Made by a program: the position numbers and the translations under genes. This document shows, one piece after another, positions 9,201 to 17,653 of a stretch of 64,000 nucleotides of DNA (position 1 is its first letter; each line of letters starts with the position of its first letter). The stretch is from Streptomyces sp. SAI-127 (GTDB taxonomy: Bacteria; Actinomycetota; Actinomycetes; Streptomycetales; Streptomycetaceae): contig NZ_JARXYJ010000003.1 of the NCBI RefSeq assembly GCF_029894425.1, forward strand, positions 62,001 to 126,000. Reading direction: 5' to 3'. Under the pieces are notes generated by a model that had not been told where the DNA came from, did not search any database, and saw nothing but the letters and a program-made list of their open reading frames with translations.

Positions 9201-9429
9201 GACGGAGGACGAGTTCAACGAGGAGCCTCGCCTTCACCGTCATTCCCGTGTTGTGGCTGGGCGATCCGTGCACGGCCACAGTTATAAGTTGGACTCATTG
9301 TGCCCAACTGAATTGTCGGCCAACAGCGGATGCGTCAGCGGTGCAGCGGTGTGACAGTAGGAAGTAAGGTGCCGAGCGAGAAGGCGGTTCTTGAGGTCGC
9401 GAAGCCTGATTGGAAAGGTTGGGTTACCA

Positions 9430-9681
9430 GTGCCTGACTCTAAGGTGACTGACGCTCAGAGCGATGCAATCTTCGCTGAGCTAGATGAGGCTGAGGCGCG
9501 TCTTCGAGAGGTGCAGAGGAAGGCTCGTCAGCTCCTGATGGGGGAGGACGATGACGGGTTCACTCGCTGCATGGTATTCGAATGCGGTTGCCCTTTCTAC
9601 AAGTCTCCTACCTCCGGGCACTCCAGCCTCTGCACTCGTGCCACATGTCGCCATCCTTTCTCATCCCACGACTTTCGGTAG
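9430..9681 (+). CDS. small Cys/His-rich protein, paralogue of next gene (83 aa)
   Basis: The GTG at 9430 follows GAAAGG. A helical N-terminal half (FAELDEAEARLREVQRKARQ) precedes a compact Cys/His block: C-x4-C-x-C, 13 residues, then CTRATCRHPFSSHD. The next gene ends in the same arrangement, so the two are paralogues and the Cys/His spacing is probably a zinc site. I do not recognise the family. Codon use is less GC-rich than in neighbouring genes. It is separated from its paralogue by 59 bp, so they are likely co-transcribed. An alternative upstream start at 9391 adds an unlikely basic extension. Confidence 0.6.
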   Translation: MPDSKVTDAQSDAIFAELDEAEARLREVQRKARQLLMGEDDDGFTRCMVFECGCPFYKSPTSGHSSLCTRATCRHPFSSHDFR

Positions 9682-9740
9682 TACTGCAGCTGCAGTTACG
9701 GGGCCTAAACACCGTTCGCCGCAACCCACCCGAGGTCAAC

Positions 9741-10004
9741 ATGCAGCAGCACGGCCCAACGGACGCCCAGAAGAAGGCCTTCGAAGAGAACGAGGCCGAC
9801 TTCCGCAGGTTCGGCGAGCAAATAAGCGGCATCCGGGAAACCGCCCGAGCGCGACTGGAGAACAGTGGCTGGGATCCTGGACAAAATGACGCCTGGCCCT
9901 GTCTGTCCTGCTGGTGCCCTGGCTTCGAACCCGGCGGCCCGCAGGGAAAATGCAAACGAGTCAGCTGTCGGCATCAAATGATCGACCACGACCTACCGAC
10001 CTGA
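9741..10004 (+). CDS. small Cys/His-rich protein, paralogue of previous gene (87 aa)
   Basis: ATG at 9741 (87 residues). A charged helical N-terminus (DAQKKAFEENEADFRRFGEQ) is followed by CLSCWCPGFEPGGPQGKC and CKRVSCRHQMIDHD. Alignment with the preceding protein conserves all Cys, the CRH and the HD pair, while the N-terminal halves differ. The pattern suggests a small zinc-binding module attached to a helical arm. Family and function are unknown to me. A longer in-frame start at 9582 would overlap the upstream gene and is less likely. Confidence 0.6.
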   Translation: MQQHGPTDAQKKAFEENEADFRRFGEQISGIRETARARLENSGWDPGQNDAWPCLSCWCPGFEPGGPQGKCKRVSCRHQMIDHDLPT

Positions 10005-10258
10005 CAGCGGGCCATCATCGGGCTGCATGGGAATTCGGCATCCGCTATCACACCAGGCCTGCTGCGAGTGGCATCAAGGCCAGTGTTACCAGCAGTGCAA
10101 AGTAACTCTCGCACCTTGCCGTGCAACCGCCGCAGCAGTAGGCGGATGAACAGCAAGCGATTCGTGTTACGGCGCTGTCTCCTGGCTATGCTGGGGTGAC
10201 AGCGCCGCTGGTTTTGGGCCGGGCCTCCTGATCGAACGGGCGGTTTCGACGCCCATGT

Positions 10259-10423
10259 TTCGACCTCCAGCGCGTCAACGACGGCCACCCGCGTACGCTC
10301 CCGCTGACCGCCACCTACGTCATCGACCGCGTCGGCGTGATTCGTTGGGCCTTCGTCGACACGGGCTACACGGCCCGCGCGGAACCGGCGGACATCCTCG
10401 CTGCCCTCGACGATCTGGGCTGA
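10259..10423 (+). pseudogene. AhpC/TSA-type peroxiredoxin, C-terminal fragment
   Basis: A 54-codon frame reads TATYVIDRVGVIRWAFVDTG then ARAEPADILAALDDL, the strand-helix end of a thioredoxin-fold peroxiredoxin. The N-terminal part with the peroxidatic Cys is missing, so this is a dead fragment. Confidence 0.65.
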
Positions 10424-10444
10424 GCACGCCGCTTCGGGCAGCCA

Positions 10445-10471
10445 CGTCAGGGTCGAGCCGTCGCCCTGACG
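10445..10471 (+). terminator. hairpin after peroxiredoxin fragment
   Basis: Perfect 8-bp arms CGTCAGGG and CCCTGACG with an 11-base loop, 22 bp after the stop codon. No T-run follows, as is usual in this GC range. Confidence 0.4.
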
Positions 10472-10663
10472 GGACTGCACACGGCCGAATCGAAATTACT
10501 GAAACTACGACGGCCCGTCCGACCTACCAACAACGTGGGACCGGCTGACCCTCCGGGTGTCGAAAGCGTCGGCATCCGGACCATCGCGGTGGCTGGCAGG
10601 AACCGGCACGTATCAGCGGGGATGAAGGTTCTCGCTCGCCCCGATGGCACGGGTCACGCGCAA

Positions 10664-11317
10664 TCAGTCGGGGCCGCTCCAGTCGAACGGGAAGTGCTTG
10701 CTGGACTTGCCGCTGCGGTCCCAGTTGAAGCCGAAGGCATCGGCCTGGTCCGTGGTGGCGCGGCCCCACGTGGCGATCTGGCCCGGGCCCACCTCGGCAC
10801 CGCCGGCGTTGTGAACCTGCACCCGTGCGCCGGCGGGCGTAGTGGGACCGGCCAGGGCCTCGGCGCGGGCGGTGACCCGGCCGGGGACCTCGACGCTCCA
10901 CGACCCCAGGTCGTCGTCGATCTCGACGACGACAGGGGCGACTTCCATGCCGCGCACCTCGAAGGGGGCGAGCTCGCTGAACTCCTTCGGCCAGCCTCCT
11001 ACCTCACCGCTGAAGATCGTGCCGAGCGCGGCGCGCTGCTGGTCGTCGGCGCGCTCGTCGACGAAGAAGGCCGCATACGAGTCGGTGGCGGCGCCGGCCC
11101 ATATGTTGCCGGTGAAGGACCCGAGCATCAGGAAGTTCAGCCCGTCGAGCCGGACGTCCCCGTACCGGCCCTCGCGTATGTGCCAGACCAGCACTCCTTC
11201 GCAGTCGCCCTCGGTCGGGGGCTGGGCGAAGGTGCAGGGGCACGGTATGGCGCACTTACAGGTGTCGAACCAGTCGCCGACCAGGCGCCAGGCCGGGCTG
11301 GTGGTTGCTTCGGTCAT
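10664..11317 (-). CDS. DUF1326 domain protein
   Basis: 217 residues from ATG 11317, after ribosome binding site GAGGAGG. The N-terminal Cys cluster (WFDTCKCAIPCPCTF) followed by GVLVWHIREGRYGDVRLDGL is characteristic of DUF1326, a cytosolic family whose conserved Cys probably bind metal. Upstream and divergent (start 11741) lies a DUF2182 membrane protein; the two families are often neighbours and are thought to work together, possibly in metal handling at the membrane, but no reaction is established. No signal peptide. The 423-bp region between the two starts may hold both promoters. Confidence 0.9.
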   Translation of the reverse strand: MTEATTSPAWRLVGDWFDTCKCAIPCPCTFAQPPTEGDCEGVLVWHIREGRYGDVRLDGLNFLMLGSFTGNIWAGAATDSYAAFFVDERADDQQRAALGTIFSGEVGGWPKEFSELAPFEVRGMEVAPVVVEIDDDLGSWSVEVPGRVTARAEALAGPTTPAGARVQVHNAGGAEVGPGQIATWGRATTDQADAFGFNWDRSGKSSKHFPFDWSGPD

Positions 11318-11740
11318 CTCACTGACCTCCTCATCCCCCGTTACCGCAGGGCTCTGGGAGCGGCGAGGCTGCCCCGCACAGAGCCCGCGCCCACAACGGC
11401 GAAGCGACCTCATCTCCAGCATGCGCCTGCCCGGCCGGGAAACCCCAGCCCTGCGCGGGGCCGCCGCCTCACCGCACACCGCCCCCAGCGGGGATCGGAC
11501 CCAGGTACTGGACTGAGCAGATCAAACGCGGCAAGGCAGCTGCCTGCCGGTCTGAAGGACATCCCGTCAGCCGCCGCACGAAACTGGTCCGGCCACTGCC
11601 TTCCGCTTTTGGGCCCTGCGATTCTGTGCTCTGCTGGAGATGTCTTCGCAGTGCTCGCCGTGCTTCCCGGCGTTGCGCAGCCCCACCACTGCGCGGGCCG
11701 CTGCACTGATCGGGCAGTGGGCGACCTCGGGAGGCGTGCC
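11318..11740. other. 423-bp divergent intergenic region
   Basis: Lies between the divergent DUF1326 and DUF2182 genes. No reliable gene or recognisable operator was found. Confidence 0.4.
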
Positions 11741-12574
11741 ATGGCCCATCTCCGGTTCGCGCCGCCGGTGCCCACCCGGCCGGGGGTGCTGCTGGCGAGG
11801 CGTGATCTGGCCCTCGGCTGGGTTTTCCTGGTGTTGATCGCCGCTCTGGCATGGCTGCTCACGGTCGCCCAGTCTCGCGACATGGGGATGGAGCCGGGCA
11901 CCATGGGCCTGACACTCCCGCTGTTCCTCCTCCTGTGGGTGGTCATGATGGCGGCGATGATGCTGCCGTCGCTGGCGCCCGTCGCCCTCACCTGGGTGCA
12001 GGCGATCCGCCGCACCACCGAAGGCCACGCCCGGGCCCTGCGCATCGCCGAGTTCGTCGGCGGTTACCTGCTCACCTGGACCGGGTTCGGGCTGCTCGTG
12101 TACGTGGCCCTGGCCGCGACCGGGCGTCTCGTCGACAGCGACCCGGATGCGGGCCGCTGGATCGGTGCGGGCGCGTTCCTGCTCGCGGGGCTGCAGCAGT
12201 TCGGCCCGCTCAAGCGCGTCTGTCTGCGGCACTGCCGCAACCCGATGTTCCAGCTGCTGCGGTACGCACGCTTCCGGCCATGGGCGAAGGACCTGCGGGT
12301 CGGTGCGCACCATGGGCTCTACTGCGTCGGCTGCTGCTGGGGTCTGATGATCGTGCTGATCCCTCTTGGTGTCATGAACGTGGCGGCGATGGCGGGACTG
12401 GCGACCGTGATCTTCCTGGAGAAGCTGTGGCGGGGAGGCCCCTGGCTCAGCTGGGCGGTCGGCCTCGCCTTCCTCGTCCTGGCCGCGCTCGCGCCGTTCC
12501 AGGACTGGCTGCTGCTGCCGGGCTTGGAGATGTCCGATCCGTCGATGGACGAGATGGTCGGCCGGAGTCGCTGA
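11741..12574 (+). CDS. DUF2182 integral membrane protein
   Basis: 277 residues from ATG 11741 with ribosome binding site GGGAGG. Six or seven hydrophobic helices are visible, starting with LGWVFLVLIAALAWLL. Family features are MMAAMMLPSLAPV, rich in Met (possible soft-metal ligands), and YCVGCCWGLM with a Cys pair in a membrane helix. DUF2182 proteins are described as predicted metal-binding membrane proteins. It pairs with the divergent DUF1326 gene, so a shared metal or redox role at the membrane is a reasonable but unproven inference. Much longer in-frame upstream starts run antisense through the DUF1326 gene and are not real. Confidence 0.9.
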   Translation: MAHLRFAPPVPTRPGVLLARRDLALGWVFLVLIAALAWLLTVAQSRDMGMEPGTMGLTLPLFLLLWVVMMAAMMLPSLAPVALTWVQAIRRTTEGHARALRIAEFVGGYLLTWTGFGLLVYVALAATGRLVDSDPDAGRWIGAGAFLLAGLQQFGPLKRVCLRHCRNPMFQLLRYARFRPWAKDLRVGAHHGLYCVGCCWGLMIVLIPLGVMNVAAMAGLATVIFLEKLWRGGPWLSWAVGLAFLVLAALAPFQDWLLLPGLEMSDPSMDEMVGRSR

Positions 12575-12691
12575 CCGGTCGTCGTTCGGGCGGCCGGTGA
12601 AGTCGAAGGCCCGCGTCCCGGGCCGAGCCAGGGCTGCTTCGGTTGCATCGGGCGACTGGCACCATCAGCTCGTCCCCGATCACTCCGACCG

Positions 12692-12805
12692 CTAAGTTCC
12701 CTTCGTGTAGGAATGCCAGCCTCCGAACATGTGTTTCTCACTGATCGCCGGATAGGCGCCCAGCGGGGAGCGGATGCCTTCCGCCAATCCTTCGTCGTAC
12801 GCCAT
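12692..12805 (-). pseudogene. TfoX/Sxy N-terminal domain fragment
   Basis: MAYDEGLAEGIRSPL then ISEKHMFGG is the typical start of a TfoX N-terminal domain protein. The frame then leaves the family and stops after 37 residues, while the domain normally continues for about 100. A 3' truncation is likely. Confidence 0.65.
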
Positions 12806-12842
12806 CACTGACCTCGGATCGTGCGGGGCAGGTGGGTTGTAG

Positions 12843-13244
12843 TCAGGGATCGGCCCGCAGTCTGCGTTCGAGGTCGCGCAGGTCCTTGCCGAGGGAGGAG
12901 CGGATCTTCCTCGCCATGAGGGGCGAGGCGAGCCGGTGGTACCGGCCGGAATCGCCTCGGACGCGGATGCTCGCGAGTGTGCCGTCCGGGTGCGGGTCGA
13001 AGGTGTAGGTGACGTGCATCGGCATGGGCCCGGCCACGTACACCATGTCCAGCAGCCGCCCGGGATCGTGGGCGGCGACGCGGAGCACGTAGTCGATGCG
13101 CTTGCCGAGGAAGTGCGCCGTCCGGGTCACCTCGGCTCCGACGCCGAACCCGCCGCCGTCCGCCTTGCGGGTCAGGGCCGCCTCGCGGATGCCCTGCGTC
13201 CTCCTCCATAGCCCTGAACGGGCATGGGAGGTGCCCTCAGGCAT
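12843..13244 (-). pseudogene. SRPBCC (cyclase/START-like) protein, N-terminally altered
   Basis: The C-terminal two-thirds of a SRPBCC ligand-binding domain is clear: FGVGAEVTRTAHFLGKRI, then HVTYTFDPHPDGTL and the final helix RKIRSSLGKDLRDLERRL. The usual first strand and helices are missing, replaced by an Arg-rich stretch with no family resemblance. Either the gene is 5'-truncated or the start is misread. Two further SRPBCC genes follow on this strand, so this was probably a cluster. Confidence 0.55.
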
Positions 13245-13339
13245 CGTGGCGCGAGGCCATGGCGTATGCGGCCACCTGGCCGGGCGGGAGCGGGATCACC
13301 CGTTTGGCGCTCACGTCGATCGGCATGGCGTGACCCTGC

Positions 13340-13762
13340 TCAGAGGGTGAAGAAGGGCTGCGGGGTGCCCGACTCGGCGTACTTCTTGAACCGGTCCATC
13401 AGCAGGTCCCAGGTGTCGGCGGTGTGCGCAAGGTCGGGGTCGCCGTCGGCGAAGCCGGCGTGCCGGAAGTCCACCCGGGTGCCGGACCCGTCAGCGGTGG
13501 TGGTCAACTGCCAGGTGATGACGGTGCCGGCCCAGTGGGGCGGGAAGGCACCGATCGACGTCCACACGATCTCCTCCTTGTCCGCGCGGTCCCGGCGGAG
13601 CCGGAAGGGCTCGGGGATCTGCGGGAAGTCGAAGAGGAGGACCTCGCCGTCACGGTTCACGCCGGTGGTCCACCAGCCCGTGAGGCCGTCGTGGGTGTTC
13701 AGCGCCTCGTAGACCTTGGCGCGATCGGCGCCGATGTCGGTCCGGAAGGTGATCTCGGACAT
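13340..13762 (-). CDS. SRPBCC / AHSA1-like protein
   Basis: A complete 140-residue SRPBCC protein with ATG 13762 after AGGAG. The fold starts with the usual strand and helix (ITFRTDIGADRAKVYEALN), has GWWTTGV and ends with the long C-terminal helix TADTWDLLMDRFKKYAESG. Members bind hydrophobic ligands in a deep cavity or, as AHSA1-like proteins, act in environmental-stress responses; the ligand cannot be predicted. Cytosolic. A truncated relative lies immediately upstream on the same strand. Confidence 0.85.
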   Translation of the reverse strand: MSEITFRTDIGADRAKVYEALNTHDGLTGWWTTGVNRDGEVLLFDFPQIPEPFRLRRDRADKEEIVWTSIGAFPPHWAGTVITWQLTTTADGSGTRVDFRHAGFADGDPDLAHTADTWDLLMDRFKKYAESGTPQPFFTL

Positions 13763-13802
13763 TGCTGCTCCTAGTGCGTGGGAGGGGGAAACGGGGCGGG
13801 GC

Positions 13803-13968
13803 TCAGACGGTGAAGTACGGGACCGGGGTGCCGGTCTCCACGTACTCCTTCAGACGGGCGAACATGCCCGCCCAGCCCATCGTGACCTCCCGGAACATGT
13901 CATCGATCTCCGCGAAACCGGTGTGGTCGAACCGGACCACCGTTCCGCCCTCGGGATGGGCCTCCAGG
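13803..13968 (-). pseudogene. SRPBCC C-terminal fragment
   Basis: EGGTVVRFDHTGFAEIDD and the helix FARLKEYVETGTP match the end of the intact SRPBCC protein at 13340. The 5' half is missing: past about 13970 the DNA reads as a different SRPBCC gene on the opposite strand. Confidence 0.65.
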
Positions 13969-13969
13969 G

Positions 13970-14236
13970 CGGGCCGGTTCGTCGAGGTGGACCCGCCCAA
14001 GCGGCTGGTGTTCACCTGGGGCTGGGCTGAGGGCGGGATGCCCCTGCCACCCGGGCTCGACCACCGTGGAGATCACTCTCGAAGCCACCTCGGACGGCAC
14101 CCTGCTGCGCCTGGTCCACAGCGGCCTGCCCTCGCCCGAGGCGTGCGCAGCCCACGAGGAAGGCTGGAAGCACTACACGGAGCGACTCGCCGCACGAGGC
14201 GAAGGCCGCGACCCCGGCCCCGACCACTGGATGTGA
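13970..14236 (+). pseudogene. SRPBCC (AHSA1-like) C-terminal fragment, frameshifted
   Basis: VEVDPPKRLVFTWGWAEG is followed after a frameshift near 14040 by TVEITLEATSDGTLLRLVHS and EACAAHEEGWKHYTERLA, together the C-terminal half of an AHSA1-type protein. It has no start and abuts a fragment of a second SRPBCC gene facing the other way. Confidence 0.65.
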
Positions 14237-14284
14237 CCTGCCTGCTCGCGGCGGCCGGCGACGCACCGCGCATACCGGGAGTTG

Positions 14285-14809
14285 TCAGTCCCGGACCGAA
14301 CCGGGCGAACCTCCGAGCAGCAGCGGCAACATGCTGGGCATCTCAGCCACCGGTACCTCGATCCACGTGGAGCCCGCTTCGCTGAGGCAGTCCTGGAGGG
14401 CCCAGGCGAGTCGTGCCGGGGCCTCCGCCCGGAGGGCGGGCACGGAGAACGACTCCACCAGCCGGACGCAGTCGGGGCTGGGCTGGTCACTGCCGATGAA
14501 TCGGCCTGCGAACCCGTCGGCCTGGATGCGCCGGACGTTGCCGTAGGCGTTGCCGTTGAAGACCACAGCCGTCACCCCAACCCCGTGCCTGCGGGCGGTC
14601 GCCAGTTCCTGCACATTCCAGCAGAACCCGCCGTCGCCGTTGATGGAGTCGACCGCCCGGTCCGGGAGGCCCACCTTGACACCCAGCGCCGACGGATAGT
14701 CATAGCCGAGGGTGCCCTGGTAGCGGGGGGTGAGGAAGGTCCCGGGGTGGTGGACGGGGTAGCCGACGGCCGCCCGGTAGCCCACCTGGGTCAGCTCGTC
14801 AAAAGGCAT
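14285..14809 (-). pseudogene. thiamine diphosphate-dependent enzyme, C-terminal fragment
   Basis: A 174-residue frame carries the ThDP-binding domain of acetolactate-synthase-like enzymes: YQGTLGYDYPSALGVKVG, the GDG...N motif (INGDGGFCWNVQELATA) and VFNGNAYGNVRRIQ. The family is about 550 residues, so the N-terminal catalytic and FAD/middle domains are missing. It may still be translated but cannot bind cofactor in the usual dimer. Confidence 0.7.
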
Positions 14810-14819
14810 TGCATCTGGA

Positions 14820-15045
14820 CGCGTCCTCGGCCACGCCGGGGCCGGATGGGACGGACGCTGTCAAGAAGATCCTCGGATTCTCCTCCATCGCAGTGGGAGT
14901 GGCGGAGCTCGCAACCGCGGGTGTGGCACTGGTCACGGGCAGGCCAGTGCGCAGAGCGACCTCGGTGTCGGCCATGCCCGGTTGAAGCGAATGCTGCGCT
15001 GACTTGGTATCAGCTCACGCTGGATACGCTGGCCGAGCCCGGGTA
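14820..15045 (+). pseudogene. short membrane-protein-like fragment
   Basis: One plus frame reads AVKKILGFSSIAVGVAELAT then AGVALVTGRPVRR, resembling the first helices of small cyclase- or DUF4267-like membrane proteins, then runs out. Resemblance is weak. Confidence 0.25.
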
Positions 15046-15417
15046 TTAGGGTTTGAGCACCGCCAGTACATCGTCGAGTGAGACGTCGGCGGGGTCGCTC
15101 ATATCGAGACCATCGAACGTCTGCCAGACATAGGACGCCGCCCCGCTCTCCCGCAGCGGATGCAAGTCGGCCAGGGCGGGATCGTCCCGGAAGCTGATGA
15201 ACGCCTCTTCGGACTCCCATTCAACGAGAAACAGGACCTGCCGCGGAGCGACGTCACCGGCTACATTGTCTCGGAAACGACCGAACGCCACCATTCGACC
15301 ACCATACTGCGGAGCCGATTCGGGCAAACGACTGAAATACGCGAGGTACTTCTCCAAGTCGACCACGTCAAACATGTTCAGGGCGTAAAACTTCTTCTTC
15401 TCCGAATTCGTACTCAT
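15046..15417 (-). CDS. DUF1330-like protein (123 aa)
   Basis: 123 residues from ATG 15417 after GGAGAGGG. The pattern YALNMFDVVDLEKYLAYFSR, then a beta strand RQVLFLVEWESEEAFISFRDD, fits a ferredoxin-like alpha/beta dimer of the DUF1330 or antibiotic-monooxygenase-like kind. No cofactor motif. Members are small cytosolic proteins of unknown reaction. Its codons and upstream DNA are less GC-rich than the neighbours, suggesting recent arrival. It seems monocistronic. Confidence 0.7.
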   Translation of the reverse strand: MSTNSEKKKFYALNMFDVVDLEKYLAYFSRLPESAPQYGGRMVAFGRFRDNVAGDVAPRQVLFLVEWESEEAFISFRDDPALADLHPLRESGAASYVWQTFDGLDMSDPADVSLDDVLAVLKP

Positions 15418-15528
15418 TGTTAATACCCTCTCCGGTTTCAGGATGCCGACATTGCTGTTGATGATGACGCTGACGAAGGCCGCGATTTACGACTCTGAGG
15501 TCGCGGAAGTCTGAGTAGTGTGTCTTTT

Positions 15529-15559
15529 GTTCAGTAATCAGCTGTTCGGGTAATCAGCC
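15529..15559. repeat. short tandem repeat upstream of DUF1330 gene
   Basis: GTTCAGTAATCAGCT is followed directly by GTTCGGGTAATCAGCC, two 15-16-bp units. It could be a regulator half-site pair or a slippage product. Confidence 0.35.
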
Positions 15560-15577
15560 CGCTGACGCTGGCGGACC

Positions 15578-16456
15578 TCACGCCACCGCGCTCAACAGGT
15601 CGGCCAGCACATCGGGCCTTTCCAGCGCGATGAAGTGCCCCGCTCCCGCCACCTGTGTGAAGTCGGCGGCCGGTAGCAGGTTCTTGTTCGCCTGCCGGTC
15701 CGAGGGGCGGGACCAGTCCTTCTCGCCGTAGACGAGGTGGACGGGTGCCTTGACCTCGGGGTAGCGCGAGCGGGCCGCGATGAGGCTGGGCAGGGCCTGG
15801 TACACGGCCCGGGCGACGATCGGGTAGCCACGGCGGGTGCCCACCTGGAGGAGCTCGTCCATGTAGTCGTCGCGCAGCGCGCTCTTGTCGCCGAGTCCGC
15901 CCTGCAGGATTTTGCGTAGGGCGGGCTTGGGCTCCACCCCGGCAATCACCGGACCTACCCCCGGGGCGAGAACACCGGTGACGACCACGCGGGCGAGGAG
16001 GCTCGACCGGGCGATTCCGCCGCGGAAGTCGTAGCTATTCACCGCGACGACGCGCCGTACCCGCTCCGGGAGATCGGCCGCGGTGGTCAGGGCGAGCACC
16101 GCCCCCATGGACTCCCCGACCAGTGTGACGTCGTGGAGGTCGAGTTCGGTCAGGAGCCGCTTGACGCCCTCGCGCATGGCCGGCTCGTCGTACGACGCCC
16201 CGGGCACGATCTCGGAGTAGCCCATCCCCGGCAGGTCGAGGGCGTACACGGTGAACCGGTCCGCGATGAGCGGGATGAGGAGGCGGAAGTGCTCGGCCTG
16301 CGTGCGCACGGTGTGCAGCAGGACCAGGGGAGCGCCGGTGCCCGCCTTGAGGTAGCGCAGGGTTCCCTCGCGGCTGTGGCGGCCTGCGCGCGGGGCGATG
16401 GTGTGGCTGGTGGTTTCTGGAATGTGGATCGTGGGACGTGACTCGCGGCTGGGCAT
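15578..16456 (-). CDS. alpha/beta-fold hydrolase
   Basis: 292 residues from ATG 16456. The oxyanion strand (APLVLLHTVRTQAEHF), nucleophile elbow VGESMGAV, acid VYGEKDW and histidine GAGHFIALE give a complete Ser-Asp-His triad of the epoxide-hydrolase/peroxidase-like superfamily. The His of the usual HG oxyanion motif is followed by TV rather than G, which is uncommon. Cytosolic. It follows an SDR gene by 28 bp and is probably in the same operon, downstream of TetR-type palindromes, suggesting a small xenobiotic or lipid-modifying pathway. Substrate unknown. Confidence 0.85.
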   Translation of the reverse strand: MPSRESRPTIHIPETTSHTIAPRAGRHSREGTLRYLKAGTGAPLVLLHTVRTQAEHFRLLIPLIADRFTVYALDLPGMGYSEIVPGASYDEPAMREGVKRLLTELDLHDVTLVGESMGAVLALTTAADLPERVRRVVAVNSYDFRGGIARSSLLARVVVTGVLAPGVGPVIAGVEPKPALRKILQGGLGDKSALRDDYMDELLQVGTRRGYPIVARAVYQALPSLIAARSRYPEVKAPVHLVYGEKDWSRPSDRQANKNLLPAADFTQVAGAGHFIALERPDVLADLLSAVA

Positions 16457-16484
16457 CTCGCCGACTCCTTGTGTGTGAAGGGGG

Positions 16485-17186
16485 TTACTTCGCCAGCTGG
16501 GCGTACAGGCCGGCCGGGTCGCCGGCCAGGCCCGCCTTGACCTGCCGTGAGATGTCGTCAGCGAGCACCTCGTACGCGCCCGTCTCGACCCCGTCGAGGG
16601 CGAGGGCCGCGACGGCACGGGGGGCGGACTTGGGCGCCTCGACGCCGGCCGCGAGGTCCGTGTCCACGTAGCCCACGTGCAGTCCGGTGACTGCGATGCC
16701 GCGCGGCTGAAGCTCCAGGCGCAGGGAGTTGGTCTGCGACCAGAGGGCGGCCTTGGATGCGCTGTAGGAGCCGCCGAGGGCCAGCCAGGAGAGCACGGAG
16801 TGCACGTTGAGGAGGTGGCCGCCGCCGTTGCCCTCGATGACCGGCACGAAGGCCCGGGTGAGAAGCAGCGGACCGTAGAAGTTGGTCTCGAACTCCCGGC
16901 GCACGTCGTCCACCGGGGAGTCCAGGAAGGACGCGCCGACCGAGGCACCGGCGTTGTTGATCAGCACGGTCACATCCTGCGCCTGCGCGGCGGCGGCCGT
17001 CACGGAGGCGGGGTCGGTGACCTCCAACGCCACCGGGACCGCGTCCGGGTGCGTCACGCTGCGCGGGTCCCGGGCGGTGGCGTACACCTTGCCCGCGCCG
17101 CGCGAATAGAGCTCCTCCACCAGGGCCTTGCCTATGCCTCGGCTGCCGCCGGTGACGAAGACGTTTGCGCCCTTCAAAGCAGTCAT
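16485..17186 (-). CDS. short-chain dehydrogenase/reductase
   Basis: 233 residues. The ATG at 17186 is chosen over one at 17198 because GGAGAG lies correctly before it. The Rossmann motif is TGGSRGIG, followed by the family NNAG (LINNAGAS) and the active-site Ser...Tyr-x3-Lys (HSVLSWLALGGSYSASKAAL). It should oxidise or reduce a hydroxy/keto group with NAD(P); TARDPRS after strand 2 suggests NADPH. It is the first gene of an operon with the alpha/beta hydrolase, and two palindromes lie just upstream. Confidence 0.9.
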   Translation of the reverse strand: MTALKGANVFVTGGSRGIGKALVEELYSRGAGKVYATARDPRSVTHPDAVPVALEVTDPASVTAAAAQAQDVTVLINNAGASVGASFLDSPVDDVRREFETNFYGPLLLTRAFVPVIEGNGGGHLLNVHSVLSWLALGGSYSASKAALWSQTNSLRLELQPRGIAVTGLHVGYVDTDLAAGVEAPKSAPRAVAALALDGVETGAYEVLADDISRQVKAGLAGDPAGLYAQLAK

Positions 17187-17205
17187 GACTCTCTCCACAG
17201 AATGG

Positions 17206-17245
17206 GAAACCGATCGGTTTCCACCAAGGTAGACCGATCGGTTTC
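17206..17245 (-). promoter_or_regulatory. double palindrome, likely TetR-family operator
   Basis: GAAACCGATCGGTTTC (17206-17221) is a perfect 16-bp palindrome 20 bp before the SDR start; GACCGATCGGTTTC (17232-17245) is a near-perfect second copy. Such sites are typical of TetR-type repressors that control adjacent SDR genes. No intact TetR gene lies next to it. Confidence 0.7.
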
Positions 17246-17653
17246 AAGGCGCAAGCCCGCCACAGTCGAGTTTCCCGACCGTGTCGTAGAGCCACCCCGG
17301 GACGATGTCGGGGGTGAGGTGGAGGCGGAGGGGGCAGGGGGATGCCTTCAACGCCGGACAGGTGCCCTCAGGCTCTCGACGTACAGGGGGATGTGGTCGC
17401 CTCGGCCACTTCCAGGTCACGGACCGTGACAGCCGCCGCGGAGAACTCGAGCACTCGCTTGGCCCGGCGACCGTGTCCACGGTCACCACCCACCGAAGAC
17501 GAGGTCGTGCAGTTCGAGGCGGCTTCCCTTCATGTTCCAGGACTCGGCGGCGAATCGACCGGCGCTCTTGTCCTCGGGGATCTTGAGATCGCTGATGTCA
17601 CGGATGAGGGAGGCCCCAGTGGTGGGCCTCCGCTGGAGCGACGTCTTGGTGCT
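17246..17653. other. gap with one unassigned C-terminal fragment (minus, 17483-17620)
   Basis: No intact gene. A minus-strand frame ending at 17483 reads LIRDISDLKIPEDKSAGRFA and ESWNMKGSRLELHDLVFGGW, which looks like the true end of a protein that I cannot name. Confidence 0.3.

Noticed and set aside
8815..9354. C-terminal part of an apparently intact 467-codon IS110 transposase
   Set aside because: After 8812 the open frame no longer encodes the family; the true continuation is in another frame.
10535..11740. Long in-frame extension giving a 679-codon gene ahead of DUF2182
   Set aside because: It runs antisense through the DUF1326 gene; GGGAGG and family length place the start at 11741.
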